Source of the DNA: Algiphilus sp.
GTDB lineage: Bacteria; Pseudomonadota; Gammaproteobacteria; Nevskiales; Nevskiaceae
Length of the DNA stretch: 64,000 bases
Direction of reading: 5' to 3'
Assembly (NCBI RefSeq): GCF_023145115.1
Contig: NZ_JAGLEJ010000001.1
Location: 1 to 64,000, forward strand
The first letter of the stretch is position 1. Every line of letters begins with the position of its first letter. Positions 27,675 to 36,565 of the stretch are shown here, piece by piece. The position numbers and the translations under genes were made by a program. The notes under the pieces are model-generated. The model was not told the origin of the DNA and made no database searches. It worked only from the letters and a program-made list of their open reading frames with translations.

Positions 27675-27697
27675 TACGAATGCAACGTTGCATACAT
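27675..27697 (-). promoter_or_regulatory. Island operator copy 6 (TonB receptor 1 operon)
   Basis: ACGAATGCA, ACG, TTGCATACA. The core TGCAACGTTGCA is a perfect palindrome. It sits between the 3' end of a DUF3574 gene and the receptor start, so it belongs to the receptor unit. Confidence 0.7.
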
Positions 27698-27736
27698 TGA
27701 GTGCCGCATGATGCCCCGTGTCGCACCACGAATCGC

Positions 27737-28159
27737 TCAGAACGACGCGCAGACCGGCGCGGAAACGCGCAGGACCGACTGCTGCGCGAAGCGCTCGCGA
27801 TACGCCGTGCGCACGCTCTCCACCGCCGTCGACGTGACCGGGTCATCGGCGGCGAGCACGATCAGCACGCGGGATGGCTGACGGATGATCGTGCCGGTTT
27901 CGCGATTGCGCCACTGGCCGCGCGCTTCCAGGACGGTGAATCCTTCGGGAAAGCGCGGCGTCACCGTCTCGGCGAGAAAGGCCGACCAGCGCGCCTCGTC
28001 GATGATGGCGCCGTCGGACGTGGTCAGGCCGAAGTAGAGCGCGTGGCGCTGCATGATCCGGCCGGCCGCGCATTCCGGCGGGGAGGCCGGCATCGCGGCG
28101 CAGGCGCCGACGACCGCCGTCAGGAGCACCGCCAGCGCGCGCATCACGATGTTCCGCAC
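27737..28159 (-). CDS. DUF3574 lipoprotein
   Basis: 140-aa exported lipoprotein: lipobox-like VVGAC near residue 20, then the DUF3574 core RHALYFGLTTSDG, WSAFLAETVTPRFP, GFTVLEARGQWR. The biochemical role of the family is unknown. It is the last gene of an operon with adenosine deaminase and two NUP proteins. GTG overlapping the upstream stop is taken as start; ATG five codons later is an alternative. Confidence 0.75.
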   Translation of the reverse strand: MRNIVMRALAVLLTAVVGACAAMPASPPECAAGRIMQRHALYFGLTTSDGAIIDEARWSAFLAETVTPRFPEGFTVLEARGQWRNRETGTIIRQPSRVLIVLAADDPVTSTAVESVRTAYRERFAQQSVLRVSAPVCASF

Positions 28160-29232
28160 TACCGCTCGCTTCCGGGAACCGTGTCGCGGTACCGCGCCCA
28201 GTCGGCCACCAGGGCGGAAACCACCGTGCTGCCCACGCGATAGGCCGCCTCGAGGCTGGGCACGTACGCCGAGTAGCCGTCATCGTCGCGGGCCAGGTTC
28301 TCGGCAGCGGTGAGATCGGCCGGCTGGGTCGTGAAGTTCGATCCGGTGCGCAGGATCAGCACGCGGTCGAGATCGGCACGGCCGGCGCGATCGAGATACG
28401 CCAGCGACTGCAGGGTGCCGGAGTCCTCCATTGCCGAGGTGACGAAGCGCGCCGCCCCGTCGGTCCAGTAGTCGATCCAGCGACGCGCCCAGCGGTTGAG
28501 CAGGGTGCCGTGCCAATAGCTGGTGGCGGACAGGTTGGCACCGATCATGACCTCGGGCGTGCCGCGGGCCGGCGCATGCGCGTCGGCGGTGTAGCGTGCG
28601 CGCAGCCGCTTCATGGATTCGGTCTCGTCGAGTGCGATGTCCTCGGTCAGCGCATGGGCCCACGCGAGCAGCTCCGGGTTGAGCTGCCAGACGCGCGCCT
28701 CGCGCTCCGGCCGCGGCGGCTCGAAGGGTTCGCGGCGCAGGTAGGGAATGGTGCCGGTGGGCCAGTCCTCCGGCATTTCCCGCGCATCGATCCGGTAGGC
28801 AAGGTCGCCGTCCACCACCCAGTCGGTCCACACCGCGCTGCCCACGGTGGTGACCGCCGGGTCGACCCCGGCGATGCCGGCCACCAGCCAGTAGGCGCGC
28901 GAGAGGTCGAAGCGCGGGTCGCTGCCCAGCGCCATGATGGTGGCCGCGGCACGCGCCGTGCCCTGTCCGGTGACCACCGCGATGACGCCGCGCTCCGGGT
29001 CGGCGAGCACGTCGTGGTGGCCGGCGGGCAGCGGGTATGCGGTGTCGAGATCGAAGCGCTCGCGCCAGAGCTGCAGCTCGCCCGGCGTGTCGCCGCTGTC
29101 GGCGCCGACCTCGAACATGCTCACCACGACCACCCGAACCGCCATCGGCTCGGCCGCGAGCGCCGCCGGCGCCGCGAGCGCACCGACGATCGCGAGCAGC
29201 GTGCGCGCGCGCTGCCGCCACCGGCGCATCAT
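28159..29232 (-). CDS. Exported purine nucleoside permease (NUP) family protein, copy 1
   Basis: 357-aa protein of the NUP family, named after the Candida albicans purine nucleoside permease and related in fold to nucleoside phosphorylases. Signal peptide at residues 1-27 (ending ALAAE). Family blocks: VVVSMFEVGAD, DTPGELQLW, GTARAAATIMALG, WLVAGIAGVDP, TSAMEDSGTLQ. No transmembrane barrel is present, so it is more likely a periplasmic nucleoside-binding or -cleaving protein than a channel. The start ATG overlaps the TGA of the next copy upstream. Confidence 0.8.
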   Translation of the reverse strand: MMRRWRQRARTLLAIVGALAAPAALAAEPMAVRVVVVSMFEVGADSGDTPGELQLWRERFDLDTAYPLPAGHHDVLADPERGVIAVVTGQGTARAAATIMALGSDPRFDLSRAYWLVAGIAGVDPAVTTVGSAVWTDWVVDGDLAYRIDAREMPEDWPTGTIPYLRREPFEPPRPEREARVWQLNPELLAWAHALTEDIALDETESMKRLRARYTADAHAPARGTPEVMIGANLSATSYWHGTLLNRWARRWIDYWTDGAARFVTSAMEDSGTLQSLAYLDRAGRADLDRVLILRTGSNFTTQPADLTAAENLARDDDGYSAYVPSLEAAYRVGSTVVSALVADWARYRDTVPGSER

Positions 29233-30329
29233 TCGGCCGTGCCGGGGATGGTGTCGCGGTAGGTGGCCCAGTCCGCGACGATGGCGTCGACCACGCGGCT
29301 GCCGACGGCGTGCGCGGCCTCCAGCGCCGCGCCCATGCCGGAGTAGCCGGTGTGCTCGCCGGCGAGGCTGGTGGCGGCGTCGACGCCCTCGGGCCCCATC
29401 GTGAAGTTGCTGACCGTGCGCAGCACCAGCAGGCGGTCGGGATCGGCGCGGCCGGCCTCGCCCAGGCGTGTCAGCGCGAGCATGGTGCCGGTGTCCTCCA
29501 TCGCCGAGGTCACGAACTCGCCGGCACCGTCGCTCCAGTACGCCACCCAGTCGTTGGCCCAGTCGTTCATCAGGCGTCCGTGCCAGAAGGTCATGGCGGC
29601 GAGATGATCGCCGCGCATCACCGACGGCGGCTGCCGGGCGGCCTCGTCCGCGAAACGTTCGCGGAACGCCGCCATGTCCTCGGTATCGGGGATCGCGACA
29701 TCCCGTGTCAGTGCAAAGGCCCAGTCGACCAGGCCGGGATCGAGCCGGAAGTACTGATTGGCCGCCGTGTGCTCGCTCGGTCGCGGCTCCGCGTACGGCG
29801 TGCTGGCCTGCAGCGGGACGTAGCCGGTCGGCCAGTCCGCGGGGATCTCGCGCGCATCGAGCTCGTAGGCGAGATCACCGTCGACCAGGTGCTCGGCCCA
29901 TACCGCCGATCCCAGCGATGTGTCGGCCGGATCGCCGCCCGAGATGCCGGCCACCAGCCAGTACGCCCGGGAGAGATCGAAGCGCGGATCGAGCCCCAGC
30001 GCGGTGATCGTCGACACCGCGTTGGCAGTGCCGATGCCGGTGATGACGGCAATGACGCCGCGCTCGGCATCGACGTGCACGTCGCCGTGGCCGGCGGGCA
30101 GCGGCATGACCGTGTCGAGGCCCTCGCGCTCCTTCCAGTACTGGAACTCGCCGGGGGTGTCGCCGACCAGATCGCCGATCTCGAACATGGTGACGACCAC
30201 GGCCTTGACCGAAATCGGCGCTTCCGCGGGTGGCGCCTCGGCCGTTTCCGGAGCGGGCCGGCTGCCGCAGGCGGCGAGCAGCATGCCGGCGGCGCCGAGC
30301 AGCGCGGCGTGCGCGAGACCGCGCCTCAT
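29229..30329 (-). CDS. Purine nucleoside permease (NUP) family lipoprotein, copy 2
   Basis: 366-aa paralogue of the previous gene, with a lipobox (LLAACGS, Cys at about residue 21) instead of a plain signal peptide. It should be membrane-anchored facing the periplasm. Shared blocks include VVVTMFEIGD, GDTPGEFQYW, LDPRFDLSRAYWLVAGISGGDP and TSAMEDTGTM. ATGA overlap with the adenosine deaminase gene upstream and with copy 1 downstream shows tight coupling. It probably delivers or splits purine nucleosides in the periplasm. Confidence 0.8.
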   Translation of the reverse strand: MRRGLAHAALLGAAGMLLAACGSRPAPETAEAPPAEAPISVKAVVVTMFEIGDLVGDTPGEFQYWKEREGLDTVMPLPAGHGDVHVDAERGVIAVITGIGTANAVSTITALGLDPRFDLSRAYWLVAGISGGDPADTSLGSAVWAEHLVDGDLAYELDAREIPADWPTGYVPLQASTPYAEPRPSEHTAANQYFRLDPGLVDWAFALTRDVAIPDTEDMAAFRERFADEAARQPPSVMRGDHLAAMTFWHGRLMNDWANDWVAYWSDGAGEFVTSAMEDTGTMLALTRLGEAGRADPDRLLVLRTVSNFTMGPEGVDAATSLAGEHTGYSGMGAALEAAHAVGSRVVDAIVADWATYRDTIPGTAE

Positions 30330-31357
30330 GCCGCACCCGCCAGTTCGGCGTCGAGGGCGTCGAGGCCGGCGGTGACGCGGGCACGCAGCGCGCGCTTGTC
30401 GCTGTCGTCCAGCCAGGTACCGTCCACCGCATCCAGGCAGAAGCGCCGCACCTGCGCGGGGCCGTAGTCCAGTGCCGTGCACAGATCCACGAACTCCTTC
30501 CCGATGTCGGTGTGGAACATGGTGGGATCGTCCGAATTCAGCGTGACCCGCAGGTCGCCGGCGACCATGTCCCGGATCGGGTGATGGGTCAGGTCCGGCC
30601 AGCCGTAGACCGTCGCCGTTGCCGTCGGGCAGCAGGTGAAGATCAGGCCCTCGTCGCGGGCGCGCTGCACCAGCGCCGGGTCGCCGAGGATGTGGTAGCC
30701 GTGGTCGATGCGCTCGCAGCCCAGCAGATCGAGACAGGTGGCGATGTTCCGCGCCGGAGCGTCCTCGCAGGCGTGGCTGGTCAGGCGCAGGCCGCCCCTG
30801 CGCGCCAGCGCGAAGGCCTCGGTGAAGCGCTCGGGCGGATCGGGCGCCTCGGCACCGTCCATGCCGAGGCCGATGAGTTCGTCGGGCCGGTGCGCGAGCA
30901 CCTGCTCGACCATGGCCACGGCCTCGGCCGGATTGTCCTGCCGGTAGACATCGGCGATCAGCCGGCACTCGACGCCGAGCTCGCGGCTCGCCAGCCGGAT
31001 ACCGTCGACGATGCCGTCCACCACGGTGGCGTAGGCGACGCCGCGGCGGGTGTGCAGGGTCGGGTTGAAGAACATCTCGCGATAGACCAGGCCGCCCCGG
31101 TCGCGCCCGTCGGCGAGCGACTCGTAGGCCACGCGCGCGAAGTCCTCGCGATCGATGATGGTGGTGGCGACCAGCCCGAAGATCTCGAGGAAGCCCTCGA
31201 TGCTGTCGTAGTCGTAGAGCCGGTCGACCTCGCGCGTGGGCAGCGCGATGCCGTGCTTGTCGGCGAGCTCGGCGAAGGTCGCCGGGCGCACGGTGCCCTC
31301 GAAGTGGCAGTGAAGCTCGGCCTTGGGCACGCGCCGCAGATAATCCTCGTAGTTCAT
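30326..31357 (-). CDS. add: Adenosine deaminase (cytoplasmic)
   Basis: 343-aa zinc enzyme converting adenosine to inosine. Zinc ligands H16/H18 (AELHCHFEG), the substrate-binding SHACED, the catalytic HGYHI and the late Asp pair SDDPTMF are all intact. No signal peptide, in contrast with the two exported family members at 43-46 kb. ATG with GGAG 8 nt upstream. Some family members act on adenine instead (adenine aminohydrolase); the SHACED and CCPTAT blocks do not settle this. It leads the add-NUP-NUP-DUF3574 set, 154 nt downstream of the TonB-system TPR gene, with no operator copy in that gap. Confidence 0.88.
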   Translation of the reverse strand: MNYEDYLRRVPKAELHCHFEGTVRPATFAELADKHGIALPTREVDRLYDYDSIEGFLEIFGLVATTIIDREDFARVAYESLADGRDRGGLVYREMFFNPTLHTRRGVAYATVVDGIVDGIRLASRELGVECRLIADVYRQDNPAEAVAMVEQVLAHRPDELIGLGMDGAEAPDPPERFTEAFALARRGGLRLTSHACEDAPARNIATCLDLLGCERIDHGYHILGDPALVQRARDEGLIFTCCPTATATVYGWPDLTHHPIRDMVAGDLRVTLNSDDPTMFHTDIGKEFVDLCTALDYGPAQVRRFCLDAVDGTWLDDSDKRALRARVTAGLDALDAELAGAA

Positions 31358-31511
31358 CGCTGTCTCCGGTGGCCTGGACGGTGCTGCCGCGACAACACCT
31401 CCTGCCAGCAGCGGCGCGGGGTGGCGATCGTGCGTACGGGAAAGCTCAGGATGGGCGTGGAGAGGCGCACGGCCTGAGTTTCGGGGGCTGCCGCTTTCCC
31501 GTCCGTTTCGA

Positions 31512-32759
31512 TCACGACCCGGCGTCCCGCTGCTGGCGCTTGACGTGGGCAATCCATTGGCGCGCCTGCTGCGCGGTGTCGCGGTATTCGGCGGCACGCG
31601 TCATGGCTTCGAGCCCGGCATCCGGCTGTTCCTGACGGATACGGGCCATGCCGAGCAGCATCCAGGCGCGGCCGGGAGAGTCGAGCCCGCCGGCACCGAC
31701 GGCCGCCTCGGCGCTCTCCGCGACCGCCGCCCAGTCGTCGCGCTGCATGTGCAGGTAGGCCTGGCTCAACAGATACTTGCCGCTGCCGGTGGATTCGGCG
31801 AGGCGCTGATACGCCGCGATCGCCTCGTCGTACTGCTTGGCGCTGGCCCAGGCCTCGGCGAGCATCTCGAGATTGCGCTGCGAGCGGCTGATGCGCCCGG
31901 CCGCCATCTCCTCCTCGAGCACGCGCGCGGCGTGGTCGGGCAGGTCGATGGCGAAGGCCAGCTGGACCAGGTTGAGCAGCTCGCGCTCGCTCTCCAGCAG
32001 ACCCTTGCGATGGGCGATGCGCAGGGTGGCGTGCGCCTCGGTGTCGCGCCCGAGATTCATGTAGACACTGGCGAGCTGCCGCCAGTAGGCCGCATTGCCG
32101 GGCCAGTGGCGCACCATGCGTTCGAGCACCTGCGCGGCCTCGCCGAAGCGCTCGCCCTCGAAGCAGAGCGCGAGCAGGAGCTGGTAGTACGACTCCTTGG
32201 GCGCGTCCTCCAGCTCGATGGCCTTGCGCATGGCGGTGATGCCGGTGCCGTGCTCGCCCAGCTGCGCGTGGATGTTGCCGAGGAGCGCGTAGTCGTCGGC
32301 GGCCGGCTCGGCGCCTTCGGTGTCCATCCACGTCGTCAGCGCATCGCGTGCCTCGGCGTAGCGCGCCTCCGCAGCGTAGAGCCGGGCCAGCGCATGCTGC
32401 GCGCCGAGCTGCGCCTCGGTGGGCAGCGCCTCCAGCGCCAGCGCCTGCTCGAAGCTGGCGATGCCGGCGTCGTAGTCGCTCTTGCCGAGATGGGCGTAGC
32501 CCATCGTCTGCAGCGTGATTGCGCGGTCGTAGTCGCGGTCCTCGAGCTCGTCGAGCAGCGCCTGCATGTCGCTGATGGCGGCGTCGTACTGCGATTCCTC
32601 CATCTTCTCGCGCGCATCGGTCAGCTTGTTGTAGGTCGACTGCGCGAGCTTGGGCGGATCCTCCCCGGATTGCGCCCACACCGCTGCGGGCGCGAACGCG
32701 AGGGCAATCCCGAGCGCGAGGATGCGGACACCTGCGGGAATGGTGCGGAGCATGTCCAT
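31512..32759 (-). CDS. Periplasmic TPR protein of the TonB2-type system
   Basis: 415-aa tetratricopeptide-repeat protein with a signal peptide (residues 1-30, ending VWAQ). Several degenerate 34-residue TPR units are visible (for example DYDRAITLQTMGYAHLGKS, then repeated ALYAA- and AYLHMQRDDW-type helices). The same kind of gene closes TonB2 clusters in marine gammaproteobacteria, where it is thought to assist the energising complex. Start overlaps the tonB stop. Confidence 0.82.
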   Translation of the reverse strand: MDMLRTIPAGVRILALGIALAFAPAAVWAQSGEDPPKLAQSTYNKLTDAREKMEESQYDAAISDMQALLDELEDRDYDRAITLQTMGYAHLGKSDYDAGIASFEQALALEALPTEAQLGAQHALARLYAAEARYAEARDALTTWMDTEGAEPAADDYALLGNIHAQLGEHGTGITAMRKAIELEDAPKESYYQLLLALCFEGERFGEAAQVLERMVRHWPGNAAYWRQLASVYMNLGRDTEAHATLRIAHRKGLLESERELLNLVQLAFAIDLPDHAARVLEEEMAAGRISRSQRNLEMLAEAWASAKQYDEAIAAYQRLAESTGSGKYLLSQAYLHMQRDDWAAVAESAEAAVGAGGLDSPGRAWMLLGMARIRQEQPDAGLEAMTRAAEYRDTAQQARQWIAHVKRQQRDAGS

Positions 32760-33415
32760 CAACTCGTCTCCAGCGAGAAGCGGATGGTCTGGCGGGCACG
32801 GCGGGCGACGCGCTCCCCGTTCACGGTGTGCGCCTGGAACTGCCACCGCGAGAGCGCCTGCACGGCGGAGGCGTTGAACAGCTGCCCCGGCTGGGAATCG
32901 ACCACCTGGACGTCGGTCACCGAGCCGTCGGGCCGGATGGTGAACTCCATGGTGACGTAGCCCTCCAGCTTCGCCTGCCTGGCACGCCGGGGGTAGACCG
33001 GTGGCACGCGCACGGTCGGCACGGCATCGGTGTCGATGCCCACCGGACCACCGCCACCGGCCGCGTAGTCGCCGAGATAGGGCCCGCCCTCGATGTTCAT
33101 CGGCACATCGATGTTGGGCATGTCGAGCTGCGGCATCTGCGTCTGCGGCCGGTCGACCGTGGACACGGCCTCCGGCGGCGGGGGCGGCGGCTCGTCGGGC
33201 GGTGGCGGCTCGTCCGGCGGCTCGCGCCGATCGCGGGTGCGCGTCTCCTGATCGCGATCGAAGCGGATGAAGTTGATCGCGGTCTGCTCGCCTGCCTCGT
33301 CGAGACCGGCATCGCGGTTGCTGATCATGGTCATCATGAGCAGGAACAGCGCGCCGGCGACGACGACGCCGCACACCACCGGGAGCAACCCTCTGACGAC
33401 ATTCCGTCTACTCAT
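32759..33415 (-). CDS. tonB: TonB energy transducer
   Basis: 218-aa TonB: one N-terminal membrane helix (about residues 8-30), a Pro/Glu-rich spacer (EPPDEPPPPDEPPPPPP near 60-78), and a C-terminal receptor-binding domain with VYPRRARQAKLEGYVTMEF and the closing ALSRWQF. Short spacer and C-domain are of the TonB2 type. The gene overlaps exbD by 8 nt. It links proton motive force to the outer-membrane receptors of this island. Confidence 0.92.
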   Translation of the reverse strand: MSRRNVVRGLLPVVCGVVVAGALFLLMMTMISNRDAGLDEAGEQTAINFIRFDRDQETRTRDRREPPDEPPPPDEPPPPPPEAVSTVDRPQTQMPQLDMPNIDVPMNIEGGPYLGDYAAGGGGPVGIDTDAVPTVRVPPVYPRRARQAKLEGYVTMEFTIRPDGSVTDVQVVDSQPGQLFNASAVQALSRWQFQAHTVNGERVARRARQTIRFSLETS

Positions 33416-33812
33416 TTTCCGCGGCGATGGAGATGTTGCTGGCACCGGCGAGGCGGGCCTGGTCCATGGCATCGATCAGCACGCCGGTGCTGGCGCCCTT
33501 GTCGGAGACCACGACGACACCCGCTTCGGGGTTCTCGGCGAGCATGCGCTCGACATTGGCACGGACGGCCTGCAGCTCGACCTGGCGGCGGTCGATCCAG
33601 ATCTCGCCGTTCTCGCGGATGCCGATCAGGATGTTGGCCTTCTGCTGCTGCTCGGCGGTCTCGGCGCTGGGCCGGATGACCTCGATGCCGGTCTCCTTGA
33701 CGAAGGAGGTGGTGACGATGAAGAAGATCAACATGATGAAGACGATGTCGAGCATCGGCGTCATGTTGACGTCGGCTTCCTCCTGCTGAGTGGCGGAATA
33801 GCGGCTACGCAT
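33408..33812 (-). CDS. exbD: ExbD biopolymer transport protein
   Basis: 134-aa proton-channel subunit: single membrane helix with the essential Asp (D22 in MLDIVFIMLIFF) and a periplasmic domain ending with GASTGVLIDAMDQARLAG. Overlaps both neighbours by 8 nt. Confidence 0.93.
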   Translation of the reverse strand: MRSRYSATQQEEADVNMTPMLDIVFIMLIFFIVTTSFVKETGIEVIRPSAETAEQQQKANILIGIRENGEIWIDRRQVELQAVRANVERMLAENPEAGVVVVSDKGASTGVLIDAMDQARLAGASNISIAAENE

Positions 33813-34347
33813 TGGCGGTCTCGTCGAAGAAGGAAATGCGGTCGGCCACGACCTGCGACCTGGTGAGCGCCTGGCGTTCCAGGCGCACGCTGAAGTAGAG
33901 CCCGGACAGTGCCGCGACCATGCCGGCCATGGTCGGGATGGTCGCGGCCGAGACCCCGCTCGCCATGGCGCGCGGGTTGCCCGTGCCCATGACCGACAGC
34001 ACGTCGAAGACCTGGACCATCCCGGTGACCGTGCCCAGCAGACCCACCAGCGGCAGCACCGCGATGACCGTCTTGAGCAGCGGAATGAACCGGTTGAGCT
34101 CGATCTCCAGCTCCGAGATCCACGCCTCGCGGATGCGGGTGGAGTACCAGGAGCGCTTGTCGCGACGCTGGCGCCATGCGGCGATGACGGTCTCGAGCTG
34201 GCGCGGGTGCTGATAGCGGAAGAACCAGATGCGTTCCACGATCAGCGCCCAGAGCAGCGCGGTGAGCAGCAGGATCACCCAGAGCACGTCGCCGCCCGAG
34301 CTCATGAAGTCCTGCATGCTGGTGAGAAGGCGGTTCAGCTCATACAT
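33805..34347 (-). CDS. exbB: ExbB/TolQ/MotA-family proton channel protein
   Basis: 180-aa inner-membrane protein with three predicted helices and the family segment VLPLVGLLGTVTGMVQVFD; a second conserved helix is TIPTMAGMVAALSGLYFSV. It is the short ExbB of the pair; the longer partner upstream is TtpC-like. Start overlaps the ttpC-like stop. Confidence 0.92.
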   Translation of the reverse strand: MYELNRLLTSMQDFMSSGGDVLWVILLLTALLWALIVERIWFFRYQHPRQLETVIAAWRQRRDKRSWYSTRIREAWISELEIELNRFIPLLKTVIAVLPLVGLLGTVTGMVQVFDVLSVMGTGNPRAMASGVSAATIPTMAGMVAALSGLYFSVRLERQALTRSQVVADRISFFDETANA

Positions 34348-35713
34348 GGCCGTGCGCCTTCTCCGCGTGCGAGGCGACGATGCCGCTGCTCTGGTGCTCC
34401 AGCGTCTGGATGATCTTGCGGCTGCGGCCCGACAGCACGCTGTGCAGCAGGATCAGCGGCACGGCGACCACCAGGCCGAGAACCGTGGTGACCAGGGCCT
34501 GCGAGATGCCGCCCGCCATCAGCTTGGGATCGCCGGTGCCGAAGAGGGTGATGGCCTGGAAGGTGGCGATCATGCCCACCACCGTTCCGAGCAGCCCCAG
34601 CAGCGGGGCCACCGCGGCGAGGATCTTCATGGTGGAGAGCCCGCGCTCGATGGGCGGCACGTCGGCCAGGATGGCCTCGTCGAGCTTGAGCTGGAGGGTC
34701 TCGGTGTCGACCTTCTGGTTCTCGTAGTAGGCCGTCAGCACCCGGCCGAGGGGGTTCTCGGTGTTGGGATGCTCGATGTCCTTGCGCTGCGCGCGCATGC
34801 GCCGCTCGATGCGACCCAGCGTGACGAAGCGCTCGGCGGCGATGAGCAGGCCGACGACCCCGATGAAGAGCACGACGTAGCCGACCAGCTTGCCCTGCTG
34901 GATGCGCTCGAGGAGGTTCGGCTTCTGGATCAGGAGACTGAGAATGGCGCCGCGCGAGGGATCGACCACACCCTCGACCAGGGCGGTACCGGGCTCGGCC
35001 TCGGCCACGTTCGCGGCCAGCGACTGGAAGCGACCGGTGGGCTGACGCGGCAGCACCGACAACTCCTGGGTCTCCGGCGAGAACTGCAGGAAGCTGTCGC
35101 CGATACTGGCGTTGAACGGCCCGACCCGGGTGACTTCCGCCTGCTCGGCAGCACCGTCGGGATTGACGACCTCGGCCTGATAGCTGGCGATCTCGCCGGA
35201 AGCAACCATCTCCTCGAGCAGGGTGGTCCACAGCCAGTCAATCTGCTCGATGGACGGCAGCCGGTTGCTGCTCGCCAGCGTATCGAGCCTGTCGAGACGC
35301 TCTGGATACTGGCTCGAGGTGAGCGAGGCGCGGATGGTCGAGCGCGCGTCACCGGCCACCTGCCGGATCACGCCGAAGACCTCGCCGAATTCGCCGGTGC
35401 GCTGCTCGAGCTCGGTCTCGAGCTCGGCCAGGCGATCCTCGTTGCCGTCGAAGGCGGTCTGCAGCTCGTCGCGACGGGCACGCGCGGCATCGCGCGCCTG
35501 GCGTGCCTCCGCCAGCATGGCCTGACGCTCGTTGACCTGCTCGAGAAAGTCCTCGATGCGCTGCTGGTCGCGCTGCGCCTCCTGCTGGCGCGCATCGCGC
35601 AGCTCCTGCAGCAGCGACTGCGTGCTGCCGCCCTGCTGCGCACCGACGGGGAATGCGGACAGCGCCGCAGCGCCGGCCATGGTTGCGGCCATCACGGCCA
35701 GGGGCAGTCGCAT
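34340..35713 (-). CDS. TtpC-like ExbB-family protein with periplasmic coiled coil
   Basis: 457-aa protein. Signal peptide, then a long coiled-coil/periplasmic region (about residues 25-250) rich in Gln, Arg and Glu, then three helices with the ExbB core APLLGLLGTVVGMIATFQ. This architecture is that of TtpC, the extra component of Vibrio TonB2 systems required for TonB2 function. The ATG is chosen for AAGGAC 8 nt upstream; an ATG at 35755 would overlap the DUF3450 stop. Confidence 0.87.
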   Translation of the reverse strand: MRLPLAVMAATMAGAAALSAFPVGAQQGGSTQSLLQELRDARQQEAQRDQQRIEDFLEQVNERQAMLAEARQARDAARARRDELQTAFDGNEDRLAELETELEQRTGEFGEVFGVIRQVAGDARSTIRASLTSSQYPERLDRLDTLASSNRLPSIEQIDWLWTTLLEEMVASGEIASYQAEVVNPDGAAEQAEVTRVGPFNASIGDSFLQFSPETQELSVLPRQPTGRFQSLAANVAEAEPGTALVEGVVDPSRGAILSLLIQKPNLLERIQQGKLVGYVVLFIGVVGLLIAAERFVTLGRIERRMRAQRKDIEHPNTENPLGRVLTAYYENQKVDTETLQLKLDEAILADVPPIERGLSTMKILAAVAPLLGLLGTVVGMIATFQAITLFGTGDPKLMAGGISQALVTTVLGLVVAVPLILLHSVLSGRSRKIIQTLEHQSSGIVASHAEKAHGHV

Positions 35714-35754
35714 ATCGAACGTCCTTGCAATCAATCGGTCCGTGCGGAGCGGCA

Positions 35755-36537
35755 TCACAGCCCCTCCGGCACGGTCAGCGGCACCTGCAGCAGATCGGGG
35801 GGCGCCTGCTCCGAGGCCACCCGCAGTCCGTGCTCGACGGCGGCGCGGTAGCCGTTGCCGAGCGGTTCCCAGGAACCAGTCGCCGGGTTCCAGCGACCGG
35901 TCGCCTGACCGTCCAGCGTCTGGTAGAGCAGCGCCACCCGACCGATGCGCAGGAAGCGCACCGAACGCTCGGACCCGTCGAGATCGAGCTTGCCGCGGTA
36001 GGTCTCGATGGTCCGGCCGTAATCCATCTCCTCCTGGTAGGTGGCCATGATCTGGCGGAAACGCTCGGCGGTGCTCACGTCGGCGCGATCCATGACCGCA
36101 CGCAGATCCGCGATATCGGCGGCACGTTCGTCGGCGAGGAAGGGCATGTCGCGCTCGACGAAGGTCTCGAGCGCATCGAGCGCGCGCAGCATCAACGGAA
36201 CGAAGTCCTGCTGCGTGGTATCGATGGTCTCGAGCTGCTCCTCGATGGAGGTGATCTCCTCCGACTGGGAGGCGACCAGCCGCTCGAGCTGGTCGTTGTA
36301 CACCGCGAGGCTCTCGGCTTCCTCCTGCGCGGCGCGATACTCGGCGAGCATCGCGCGCGCCTGCTCGGAGAGCTCGTCGATGCGGCGCTGGGTCTGCTGA
36401 CCGGCCTCGTCGATCTGCTCCTGCAGCTGACGGGCACTGTCGAGCTCGTCGGGGAATGCCGGGGTGGCGGCAGCCGTCATCAGGACGGCTGCCGCGACCG
36501 GCCGCAGCATGGCGTGATTACACATGGGAAACCGCAC
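35755..36537 (-). CDS. DUF3450 periplasmic coiled-coil protein
   Basis: 260-aa DUF3450 protein: signal peptide (about 1-30), coiled coil through about residue 110, then a globular part with MDYGRTIETYRG, FLRIGRVALLYQTLDG and a late GLRVASEQAPPDLLQVPL. GTG start has a perfect AGGAGG 8 nt upstream. It commonly precedes ttpC in TonB2 clusters and is presumed to be a structural partner; its activity is not known. Confidence 0.85.
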   Translation of the reverse strand: MRFPMCNHAMLRPVAAAVLMTAAATPAFPDELDSARQLQEQIDEAGQQTQRRIDELSEQARAMLAEYRAAQEEAESLAVYNDQLERLVASQSEEITSIEEQLETIDTTQQDFVPLMLRALDALETFVERDMPFLADERAADIADLRAVMDRADVSTAERFRQIMATYQEEMDYGRTIETYRGKLDLDGSERSVRFLRIGRVALLYQTLDGQATGRWNPATGSWEPLGNGYRAAVEHGLRVASEQAPPDLLQVPLTVPEGL

Positions 36538-36565
36538 AGTGGGGTCCTCCTGTCGGGATTGGGAA

